The translations under genes were made by a program, and so were the position numbers. Positions 56,796 through 64,000 of a stretch of DNA of 64,000 bases are shown here, piece by piece; position 1 is the stretch's first letter; each line of letters starts with the position of its first letter. This DNA comes from Streptomyces rishiriensis (lineage in GTDB: Bacteria > Actinomycetota > Actinomycetes > Streptomycetales > Streptomycetaceae). The stretch is from contig NZ_BEWA01000009.1 of NCBI RefSeq assembly GCF_003112535.1, positions 1 to 64,000 of the forward strand. The letters run 5' to 3'. The notes under the pieces are model-generated. The model did not search any database and was not told where the DNA came from. It saw only the letters and a list, made by a program, of their open reading frames with translations.

Positions 56796-58520
56796 GTGAC
56801 CACCAGCCCGATCGCCCCGCTCGCCGTCCGGCGGCAGTTCATGACCGACCCCTCCCTGGGGGCCGGCAACTTCCTGCACAAAGCGCTGGAGGCGAACCCG
56901 AACAACACCGTCCCGTACGCCTTCACCCACAGCACCGACCACCGGGGCCAGGTCGTGCTGCGCGGCCACAGCCTGCGCGACCTGGCAGCGCTGCGCGACC
57001 GGTACGCCCACTGGTACCTGGCCAACGGGGTCCGCAAGGGCGAGCCGGTCGCCATTCTCGTCGCCGAGGGCCTCGAACCGCTGCTGCACTTCCTGGCGCT
57101 CACCGCCCTCGGCGCGGTGCCGGCCCTCATCAACGCCGCCATGCCCGAGGTCACGGCCCTGCGCTACATCGACCACGTCGGCGCCGTGGGCCTGGTCGCC
57201 GACGACCCGACCCGGCTGGTCGCCGCGTACCGTGCCGACGCCAACCGCCGCCGGCCCCGCTTCGTCGTCCCGGCCGCCGAGATCAAGGCGTACGACCCGA
57301 GCGGCCCGCTGCCCGACGGATACCCCCACGAGCACGCGGACGACGAGATCGTGGCGCTCATCCACTCCTCCGGGACCACCGGCACCCCGAAGTCCACGAT
57401 GCTCGGGCACCGTCAGTTCTGGGCCGGCAAGGAGCCCCGCATGGAGCGGTTCCCCGCCTCGCCCGACGACCGCCTGATGTCGCTGATGCCGCACACCCAC
57501 GCCGGCGGACTCAGCTACTTCCTCACCGCCACCCTGCTCGGGCTGCCCACGGTCGTCATGGGCGACTGGCGGCGCGCCGTCGTGGAGCCGGTCATGGAGG
57601 CGTTCCGGCCGACGATGGTCGCCTCCTTCCCGCGCACGTTCGTCGAGCTCGCCACCGGAGAGCCGCCCACGCGGGCGGCCGCCAAGGTGCACAGCTGGTT
57701 CAACACCGGCGACGGCGCCCACTACGGCCACATCCGTCGCCTGGTGAAACTCGGCGAACGGCCCGCCGGGCTCATCAAGCCGTGGCTGCTGCCGCGCGAC
57801 CACGCGAACGACGAGGCCGTCCCCGGCTCGCAGTTCATCGACGGACTGGGCTCCTCCGAGATGGGCATGGCCCTGTTCGGGCAGGTGACCACCCCCGAGT
57901 CGAAGCGCGACGACCGCTGCGTCGGCAAGCCCACCGAGGTCGTCACGGCCGCGGTCGTCCTCGACGCCGACGGCCGCGAGGCGCCCGTCGGCACGGTCGG
58001 CCTGCTGGCCGTGAAGACCCCCTCACGCACCCCGGGTTACTGGAACGACCCCGAGCTGACCCGCAGCTTCGAGGTCGACGGCTACTGGCTGACGGGCGAC
58101 GTGGCGCGCCGGGACGAGGAGGGGAACTTCTACCACCTCGACCGGACCGTGGACGTCATCGACACCGCGGACGGCCCGGTCTACAGCCTGCCCGCGGAGG
58201 AGGTGCTGCTCGCCGACTGCGGGGACGTGGTCCAGGACTGCGCCGTCGTCGGCGTGCCGGCCGAGAACGGCACAGGACAGGTCCCGATCGCCGTCGTACG
58301 GCTGCAGCCGGGCGTCGCCGAGCCCTCCGCGACGGAGCTGTGCGCCCGGGCCAACAAGGAACTGGCCACCGTCGGTCTCGCGCCGCTGGCGGCCGTGATC
58401 ATCGCCCGCGACCCGGCCGACTTCCCGACCGGCGTCACCGGCAAGGTCCTCAAGCGGGAGCTGCGCACCCGCTGGGCCACGCTCTTCACCGGCGCCGTAC
58501 CCGCCCTGTCGATCAGGTAG
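56796..58520 (+). CDS. Acyl-CoA synthetase / AMP-dependent ligase
   Basis: 574-residue ANL-superfamily enzyme. Seen: SSGTTGTPKS (191-200), adenylate motif GLGSSEMGMALF, GYWLTGDVARRDEEGNFYHL, and the C-terminal catalytic lysine in PTGVTGKVLKRELR. It should make a CoA ester (or acyl-carrier) from a carboxylic acid such as a PKS starter. The GTG at 56796 has AGGAG six bases upstream. Substrate not readable from the sequence. Confidence 0.88.
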   Translation: MTTSPIAPLAVRRQFMTDPSLGAGNFLHKALEANPNNTVPYAFTHSTDHRGQVVLRGHSLRDLAALRDRYAHWYLANGVRKGEPVAILVAEGLEPLLHFLALTALGAVPALINAAMPEVTALRYIDHVGAVGLVADDPTRLVAAYRADANRRRPRFVVPAAEIKAYDPSGPLPDGYPHEHADDEIVALIHSSGTTGTPKSTMLGHRQFWAGKEPRMERFPASPDDRLMSLMPHTHAGGLSYFLTATLLGLPTVVMGDWRRAVVEPVMEAFRPTMVASFPRTFVELATGEPPTRAAAKVHSWFNTGDGAHYGHIRRLVKLGERPAGLIKPWLLPRDHANDEAVPGSQFIDGLGSSEMGMALFGQVTTPESKRDDRCVGKPTEVVTAAVVLDADGREAPVGTVGLLAVKTPSRTPGYWNDPELTRSFEVDGYWLTGDVARRDEEGNFYHLDRTVDVIDTADGPVYSLPAEEVLLADCGDVVQDCAVVGVPAENGTGQVPIAVVRLQPGVAEPSATELCARANKELATVGLAPLAAVIIARDPADFPTGVTGKVLKRELRTRWATLFTGAVPALSIR

Positions 58521-58527
58521 GAATCCG

Positions 58528-59925
58528 ATGGGAATCATGACGTCACAGGGACCGCACACCCTGCCCGTACCGCAGCCCTACGAGTACGAGCGCGTGATCC
58601 CGGTAGAACCCGACTGGCGCCGTCTGCCGGGCTGGAGCGAGGTCACCGACGCCCAGTGGCGTGACGCCCAGTGGCAGCGCGCGCACTGCGTGAAGACCGC
58701 CAGACAGCTGAAAGCGGTGATGGGCCCGCTGCTGGAGGACCGCTTCTACGACGATCTGGAGGCCGACCACAAGCGCTTCGCCACCATGTCGATGCTGCTG
58801 ACCCCGCAGATGCTCAACACCATGGCGCCCGACGCGCCCACGCGGGCGGCGGCCTTCACGGACGCCTTCCTGACCGACCCGGTCCGCCGGTACATGCTGC
58901 CGGTCGCCTCCGACCGGGAACCGGAGTGGCCGAGCCACCCCTACGCCGAGCGGGACTCGCTCCACGAGGCGGAGATGTGGGTCGTCGAGGGACTCACCCA
59001 CCGCTATCCGACCAAGGTCCTGGCGGAGTTGGTCTCCACCTGCCCGCAGTACTGCGGGCACTGCACCCGGATGGACCTGGTGGGCGGCTCGACCCCCCAG
59101 GTGGAGAAGCAGAAGCTGACCCTCAAGCCGGCCGACCGCCAGGACCAGATGATCGACTACCTCAAGCGCAACCCCGGCGTACGCGACGTCGTCGTCTCCG
59201 GCGGCGACGTGGCCAACGTGCCGTGGCCGCGGCTGGAGTCGTTCCTGATGCGGCTGCTCGACCTGGAGAGCGTCCGGGACGTCCGGCTGGCCACCAAGGC
59301 CCTCGCCGGGCTGCCCCAGCACTGGCTCCAGGGGACGGTCCTCGAAGGACTGGAACGCGTGGCGCGGACCGCGGCCCGGCGCTCCGTGAACCTGGCGGTG
59401 CACACCCACGTCAACCACGTCCAGTCCGTCACCCCGCTGGTGGCCGAGGCCGCGCGGGCCGCGCTGGACGCGGGCGTCCGCGACATCCGCAACCAGGGCG
59501 TCGTGATGCGCGGCGTCAACGACTCCCCGAAGGCCCTGCTGGACCTGTGCATGGTCCTGCAGGGCGAGGCGAACATCCTGCCGTACTACTTCTACATGTG
59601 CGACATGATCCCGAACGCCGAGCACTGGCGCATCGCGGTCTGGGAGGCGCAGGAACTCCAGCACGCCGTCATGGGCTATCTGCCCGGGTACGCGACGCCG
59701 CGGATCGTGTGCGACGTCCCGTACGTCGGCAAGCGCTGGGTCCACCAACTCGTCGACTACGACCGGGAACGCGGCGTCTCGCAGTGGACGAAGAACTACC
59801 GCACCGGAATCGAGCTGGACGACCCGGACGCGCTCGCACGCCGTCACCCGTTCTACGACCCCATCACCACGCTGCCCGAGGCGGGGCGGCGCTGGTGGCG
59901 GGAGAACGCACAGGAGAAGGGCTGA
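58528..59925 (+). CDS. KamA-family radical SAM 2,3-aminomutase (lysine 2,3-aminomutase-like)
   Basis: 465-residue radical SAM and PLP enzyme; relatives move the alpha-amino group of lysine, arginine or glutamate to the beta carbon. [4Fe-4S] motif CPQYCGHC with C172, C176, C179; SAM-binding VVVSGGDVAN; RNQGVVMRGVND. Residues matching the two Asp that hold the lysine epsilon-amine in Clostridium LAM are kept: D359 in MCDMIPNAEHW and D396 in IVCDVPYVGK. The PLP lysine would be K402, one residue closer to D396 than in LAM. So a substrate with a distal amine is likely (beta-lysine, or an aminoaryl amino acid). AGGA before ATG 58528. Confidence 0.9.
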   Translation: MGIMTSQGPHTLPVPQPYEYERVIPVEPDWRRLPGWSEVTDAQWRDAQWQRAHCVKTARQLKAVMGPLLEDRFYDDLEADHKRFATMSMLLTPQMLNTMAPDAPTRAAAFTDAFLTDPVRRYMLPVASDREPEWPSHPYAERDSLHEAEMWVVEGLTHRYPTKVLAELVSTCPQYCGHCTRMDLVGGSTPQVEKQKLTLKPADRQDQMIDYLKRNPGVRDVVVSGGDVANVPWPRLESFLMRLLDLESVRDVRLATKALAGLPQHWLQGTVLEGLERVARTAARRSVNLAVHTHVNHVQSVTPLVAEAARAALDAGVRDIRNQGVVMRGVNDSPKALLDLCMVLQGEANILPYYFYMCDMIPNAEHWRIAVWEAQELQHAVMGYLPGYATPRIVCDVPYVGKRWVHQLVDYDRERGVSQWTKNYRTGIELDDPDALARRHPFYDPITTLPEAGRRWWRENAQEKG

Positions 59926-59927
59926 TC

Positions 59928-60557
59928 ATGACCGACCGGCACAGCGCCGCGGACCCGTCCGACGGCGGAATCCAGGAACTCGACCGCAGGGCCGTGCTGC
60001 GCAGCGCGGAGATCGTCGCGCGGATCCGCGACGACCAGTGGGACGCCCCCACCCCCTGCGGGAGCTGGTCCCTGCGCCGCCTGCTCGCCCATATGACTGC
60101 TCAGCACCTCGGTTTCGCCGCGGCCGCCGACGGCGGACCGGTCGACGAGGCCGTCTGGCGGGAGACGCCGCTCGCGGATCCCCTTCGGGCGTACGCCGAC
60201 TCCGTCGACCGCGTCCTCGACGCGTTCGCCGCCGACGGCGTGCTCGAGCGGGCGTTCGTCCTGCCGTGGATCCACCCGACCATGCGGTTCGCCGCCCCGC
60301 GCGCGATCGGCTTCCACCTCGTGGACTACGTGGTGCACGGCTGGGACGTCGCGGTCTCCCTGGGCGTCCCGGCGGCCTACGACGACGACCTCGTCGCGGC
60401 CGCCGCCGAGGTGGCCGTCAAGGAGGTGCCGGTCGGGCCGTCACGGGAGCGCCCCGGCGCGGCGTTCGGGCCGCCGGTCGAGCCGGCCGGCGCGGCGAGC
60501 GCCGAGGACCGGCTGCTCGCCTCGCTGGGCCGGGACCCGCGATGGTCACCGAAGTGA
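59928..60557 (+). CDS. Maleylpyruvate isomerase / DinB-like (TIGR03086-type) protein
   Basis: 209-residue helical metalloprotein of the mycothiol-dependent maleylpyruvate isomerase type. Seen: DDQWDAPTPCGSWSLRRLLAHM (a W-x-x-P-T-PC pattern), then IGFHLVDYVVHGWDVAVSLG with the second metal His/Asp set. Members isomerise, transfer thiols or are of unknown function. It starts two bases after the aminomutase stop and closes that operon. Its 3' end overlaps the convergent thioesterase by 12 bp. Confidence 0.85.
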   Translation: MTDRHSAADPSDGGIQELDRRAVLRSAEIVARIRDDQWDAPTPCGSWSLRRLLAHMTAQHLGFAAAADGGPVDEAVWRETPLADPLRAYADSVDRVLDAFAADGVLERAFVLPWIHPTMRFAAPRAIGFHLVDYVVHGWDVAVSLGVPAAYDDDLVAAAAEVAVKEVPVGPSRERPGAAFGPPVEPAGAASAEDRLLASLGRDPRWSPK

Positions 60558-61019
60558 CGGGTCCTGCGGCCGCGCCTCGGGAGCCGGCCGGCTCCCGAGC
60601 GTGTGGCTGTGTCCCCGGAACTCGGCGACCGGCACTCCGTCCGCGCGGCGCACGGTGACGTCGTACAGGCCGCCGCGCCCGAAGCGGGTCCGCTCCACCG
60701 CCTCCGCGACCAGTTCGTCGTCCACCTCGGCCGGGCGCAGGAAGGTGATCTGCGCGCCCTGGGCCAGGGTCGTCGGGCCGTACGTGTTGCAGGCGAAGGC
60801 GAACGCCGCGTCGGCCAGCAGGAAGAGGAAGCCGCCGTGCCCTATGCCGTGGCCGTTCACCATGGCCTCCGTGACCCGCATGCCGACGGTCGCCCGCCCC
60901 GGCCCGGCGTCCAGCAGGGCGATGCCGAGCAGCTCGCAGGTGCGGTCCTTCGCGTACAGCTCCTCGGCCCGCCGCCGGGCCGCGAACTCCAGGTCGCTCT
61001 CCTCGCCGGTCCCCGTCAT
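60546..61019 (-). CDS. PaaI-like hot-dog thioesterase
   Basis: 157-residue thioesterase of the PaaI/phenylacetic-acid-degradation type. Core motif NGHGIGHGGFLFLLADAAFA; GATVGMRVTEAMV-like strand before it. PaaI hydrolyses hydroxyphenylacetyl-CoA, so an aryl-acyl-CoA or mis-primed starter is a plausible substrate in this cluster (inference). ATG 61019; convergent with the isomerase-like gene and divergent from the ACP-PKS operon. Confidence 0.87.
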   Translation of the reverse strand: MTGTGEESDLEFAARRRAEELYAKDRTCELLGIALLDAGPGRATVGMRVTEAMVNGHGIGHGGFLFLLADAAFAFACNTYGPTTLAQGAQITFLRPAEVDDELVAEAVERTRFGRGGLYDVTVRRADGVPVAEFRGHSHTLGSRPAPEARPQDPSLR

Positions 61020-61083
61020 CGAATGACCCTCAATTCCCTTGATTTTCCATGAACTTGGCGCGCTGATCCTTCCAGCTGCAAGC

Positions 61084-61093
61084 GACCGCGGTC
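61084..61093. promoter_or_regulatory. Short palindrome in the divergent thioesterase/ACP promoter region
   Basis: GACCGCGGTC, a perfect 10-bp palindrome, in the 107-bp AT-rich gap between the thioesterase and ACP genes. Short, so chance is quite possible. Confidence 0.25.
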
Positions 61094-61126
61094 AACAACA
61101 ATCGAACAATCCAGCCAAGGAGCGGC

Positions 61127-61528
61127 ATGACTTCGCGTACACCCTGGATTCAGGAATTGTCAGACACTCCGCCTTCCGAACGCCGGGCGCTCCTCGAATC
61201 CCTGGTCGTCGCGGAGTTCAAACGTGAACTGATGATGGACGACACGGACGTGCTGCCTCTCGGGGTGAGTTACTTCGAACTCGGACTCACCTCCCTCGGC
61301 GCCGTCGACACCAGGCGTCGGCTCGAACGGGAACTCGGCCGCACGCTCGACGCGGCCTTCCTGTTCAACCATCCGACGGTCGGTGACCTCGTCGCCTTCC
61401 TGACCGCCGACGTGCTCCCCGAGCTCTTCTCCGCCGGCCCGCCCGCCCCCGAGCCGCCCCGGGACGCGGGAGTGTCCACGTCCACGAAGCACCTGGTCAA
61501 CGACATCCTCAAGGAGCTCTACCAGTGA
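61127..61528 (+). CDS. Discrete acyl carrier protein
   Basis: 133-residue carrier protein with the phosphopantetheine serine at S56 in FELGLTSLGAV. It is PKS-like (GxxS with L before S) rather than PCP-like. A C-terminal extension (about 105-133) ends VNDILKELYQ, a possible docking helix. AAGGAG before ATG 61127. It overlaps the PKS gene by GTGA, so it probably delivers the starter to the first PKS module. Confidence 0.9.
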   Translation: MTSRTPWIQELSDTPPSERRALLESLVVAEFKRELMMDDTDVLPLGVSYFELGLTSLGAVDTRRRLERELGRTLDAAFLFNHPTVGDLVAFLTADVLPELFSAGPPAPEPPRDAGVSTSTKHLVNDILKELYQ

Positions 61529-64000
61529 CCGACACGGCCTCGTCCCGCACCGACGCCCTGCTGAAGGACCTGCTTCTGGAGAAGTACGAGCCGATCGCCG
61601 TCGTCGGGCTGGGCATCCGTTTCCCGGGGGACAACGACACTCCCGAGGAATTCTCCGCATTCCTCAGAGAAGGCCGGGCCGGAACCGGCCCCGTGCCCGC
61701 GGACCGCTGGGACATGGACGCACTGCAGGCCGCCGAGAAGGAGGCGGGGCGAAGCCCCCTCGCGGCCGGCGGGGGATTCGTCTCCGGCGCGGACGAATTC
61801 GACTCGAAATTCTTCAACATATCGCCCAAGGAAGCCGACTTCATGGACCCGCAGCACCGCTGGGCCCTGGAATCGGCCTGGCGTGCCCTGGAATCGGCCC
61901 ACATGGACCCGGCGGCACTGCGCGGAAAAAACGGCGGCGTCTATCTGGGCGTCGGGCAGATGGACTTCGCGATCGACGTCGAGGCCGTGGACCCGATCGA
62001 CCTCGACGCGCACGTCGCCGCGGGCACCGCGCACAGCGCCGCCGCCGGACGCCTGTCCTACTTCCTCGGCTGGCGCGGCCCCTGTCTGAGCGTCGACACC
62101 GCCTGCTCCGCCTCGCTCGTGGCGCTGCACCTCGCCGCCCAGGGACTGCGCCGCCGCGAGTGCGACATCGCCCTCGCGGGAGGCGTGAACGCCACCCACC
62201 ACCCGCGCAACCACATCGTCTACTCACGCGCCGGCATGCTGTCGCCCGACGGCCGCTGCAAGACCTTCGACGACTCCGCCGACGGCTACGGCCGCAGCGA
62301 GGGATCCGGCATGGTCGTCCTCAAACGGCTCTCGGACGCCCGGCGCGACGGCGACACCGTGCTCGCGCTGCTGCGCGGCTCCTCGGTCCGCCAGGACGGC
62401 GAGAGCGGCGGCCTCACCGTCCCGAACGGCACGGCCCAGGTCGCCCTGATGCGCGACGCGCTGGCCTCCGCCAACCTGGAGCCCGAGGACATCCAGTACG
62501 TGGAGGCGCACGGCACCGGAACGTCCCTCGGCGACCCCATCGAGATGGGGTCCGTCAACACCGTCTTCGCCGAGTCGCGCGCGCACGGCGAGCCGCTGGC
62601 CGTCGGCTCGGTGAAGACCAACATCGGCCACATGGAGGCCGCCGCGGGCATCGGCGGCGTCGCCAAGGTCGTCCTCCAGCTCCAGGAAGGCGTGATCTAC
62701 CCGCACATCAACCTGGACACGCCCTCGCGCCACATCCCCTGGGACCGCTACCGCGTGACCGTCCCCACCGAACTGCGCGACTGGCGGGCCGACGGGCCCC
62801 GACGCGCCCTGGTCAACTCGTTCGGCTTCGCCGGCACCATCGCGTCCGTCGTCCTGGAGCAGGCGCCGCCCGCCCCCGCGCCTGCGGCGGCCCCGGACGA
62901 CGGCACCGCCGTCTTCACCCTCTCGGCGAAGGACCACGCCGGACTGCGCGCCCAGGCCGCGGCCCACCTGCGCTTCCTCGACACGAGCCCCGGCCTCGCC
63001 GTCCCCGACTACTGCCGCAGCTCCAACCTCGGCCGCGCCCACCTGCCCGCACGGCTCGCCGGACCCGTCTCCTCGCGGGAGGACCTGGTGCGGCTGCTCG
63101 ACCGGCAGCTCGCTGACGACGGCCGCGACGGCGGCGAACCCCGGTTCACCGAGGCCGCGTTCCTGTTCTCAGGACAGGGCGCCCAGTACGTCGGGATGGG
63201 GCGCGGCCTGTACGACCGCCACCCCGCCTTCCGCCGCCACCTCGACGCCTGCGACGAGCTCTTCGCCGAACACCTCGGCCGCTCCGTCAAGGACGTCATG
63301 TTCGGCGACGCGCCGGACAGCGACCTGGACATCGACCGGACCCTCTACACCCAGCCCGCCCTGTTCAGCCTGGAGTACGCGACCGCCCGGCTCTGGATGT
63401 CCTGGGGGATCCGGCCGGGCGTCCTGCTCGGACACAGCGTCGGGGAGATCGCCGCGGCCGCGATCGCGGGCCTGTTCTCGCTGGAGGACGCCGTCCGGCT
63501 GGTCGCCGTCCGCGCGCGCCTCATGCAGTCCGTGACGGCGCCCGGGGGCATGGCCGCCGTCCACGCCCCCGCCGAGGAGATCGCCCCGCTCCTGGCGCGG
63601 TACTCCGACGTCGGCTTCGGCGCCGTCAACTCCCCGCGCCAGTGCGTGATCTCCGGCGGACGCGACTCCCTCGCCGACCTCGTCGGCGCTCTGCGGGAGA
63701 GGGGCGTCGACGTCAGGGAGCTGCCGGTGTCGCACGCGTTCCACTCCCCGCTGATGGCCGAGGTGTCCGACGCGTTCGGGGAGGCCATCGCCGGCATCGC
63801 CTTCCACGAGCCGCGGCTGAGCTTCGTCTCCAACCTCACCGGCGAGGTCGCCACGCTCGCCGACGTGGGCACGCCCGAGTACTGGGTCCGCCACATCCTG
63901 GAGCCCGTCGACTTCGCCGCCGGCATGCGCCGGGTCCAGTCCCGCGGCCCCCACGTCCTCGTCGAGGTCGGCCCGTCCCGCGCGCTCACCGCCCTGGGCC
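61525..64000 (+). CDS. Modular type I polyketide synthase, KS-AT portion (3' end outside window)
   Basis: First 825 codons of a PKS. A short leader is followed by a ketosynthase (about 23-450): C194 in DTACSASLVALH, His in VEAHGTGTSLGDP and in VGSVKTNIGHMEAAAG. It has no loading domains before KS and keeps the active Cys, so it is a true extension module. An acyltransferase follows (about 530 onward): FSGQGAQYVGMG, S638 in GHSVGEIAAA, and SHAFHSPLM, the HAFH motif of malonyl-CoA-specific ATs. Further domains lie to the right. Confidence 0.95.
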   Translation, partial: MTDTASSRTDALLKDLLLEKYEPIAVVGLGIRFPGDNDTPEEFSAFLREGRAGTGPVPADRWDMDALQAAEKEAGRSPLAAGGGFVSGADEFDSKFFNISPKEADFMDPQHRWALESAWRALESAHMDPAALRGKNGGVYLGVGQMDFAIDVEAVDPIDLDAHVAAGTAHSAAAGRLSYFLGWRGPCLSVDTACSASLVALHLAAQGLRRRECDIALAGGVNATHHPRNHIVYSRAGMLSPDGRCKTFDDSADGYGRSEGSGMVVLKRLSDARRDGDTVLALLRGSSVRQDGESGGLTVPNGTAQVALMRDALASANLEPEDIQYVEAHGTGTSLGDPIEMGSVNTVFAESRAHGEPLAVGSVKTNIGHMEAAAGIGGVAKVVLQLQEGVIYPHINLDTPSRHIPWDRYRVTVPTELRDWRADGPRRALVNSFGFAGTIASVVLEQAPPAPAPAAAPDDGTAVFTLSAKDHAGLRAQAAAHLRFLDTSPGLAVPDYCRSSNLGRAHLPARLAGPVSSREDLVRLLDRQLADDGRDGGEPRFTEAAFLFSGQGAQYVGMGRGLYDRHPAFRRHLDACDELFAEHLGRSVKDVMFGDAPDSDLDIDRTLYTQPALFSLEYATARLWMSWGIRPGVLLGHSVGEIAAAAIAGLFSLEDAVRLVAVRARLMQSVTAPGGMAAVHAPAEEIAPLLARYSDVGFGAVNSPRQCVISGGRDSLADLVGALRERGVDVRELPVSHAFHSPLMAEVSDAFGEAIAGIAFHEPRLSFVSNLTGEVATLADVGTPEYWVRHILEPVDFAAGMRRVQSRGPHVLVEVGPSRALTALG

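Noticed and set aside
61525-64000. PKS loading module with decarboxylating KSQ
   Set aside because: The ketosynthase keeps the active-site Cys (DTACSAS), so it is an extension module.

Overview
The window is high-GC DNA from a filamentous actinomycete, almost certainly a Streptomyces. It has G/C-ending codons, many GTG and TTG starts, ATGA/GTGA overlaps between genes, the TreS-GlgE glucan pathway, and one TTA codon. It falls into two parts that differ in character.

Positions 1 to about 36.4 kb look like conserved chromosome. treS and glgE (minus strand) and glgP (plus strand) flank a secreted S8 protease; glgX lies near 27 kb. TreS and GlgE build alpha-glucan from trehalose through maltose-1-phosphate, and GlgP and GlgX degrade it. 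Next come a one-TM protein, a DUF1990 protein, two tandem secreted thermolysin-like (M4) proteases sharing a spaced upstream motif, and a four-gene operon of ABC half-exporters. A divergent ABC-2 exporter with a NarL-type two-component system follows. Then come two tandem L,D-transpeptidase lipoproteins, an enoyl-CoA hydratase, an RsbW-like ATPase, a deacetylase-like and a beta-propeller lipoprotein, a two-EF-hand protein and an F420/NADP reductase-like protein. From memory this order resembles the S. coelicolor SCO544x-546x region; I could not check it.

Positions 36.5 kb to the right edge hold a biosynthetic gene cluster that continues past the window. A nine-gene minus-strand operon (47403 to 36497) encodes a DAO-type oxidase, a PrmC-like methyltransferase, an alpha-oxoamine synthase, an MFS exporter, an ATP-grasp ligase, a PaaK-like ligase, and a p-aminophenylalanine set (chorismate mutase, aminodeoxychorismate synthase, prephenate dehydrogenase). 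A GNAT acetyltransferase and an ArsR-type regulator come next. A second operon carries a second aminodeoxychorismate synthase (with a TTA codon) and a second chorismate-mutase-like protein. The right part has a discrete adenylation enzyme and carrier protein, a flavin amine oxidase, an acyl-CoA synthetase, a lysine 2,3-aminomutase-type radical SAM enzyme, a mycothiol-dependent-type isomerase, two hot-dog thioesterases, another carrier protein, and the start of a modular type I PKS (KS-AT, malonyl-type motif).

The genes suggest a polyketide, possibly amide-linked, that carries a chorismate-derived arylamine and/or a beta-amino acid. I do not recognise the whole combination as a known pathway, and it is the best candidate here for an undescribed system. 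No tRNA, rRNA, CRISPR array, insertion sequence or attachment site was recognised.
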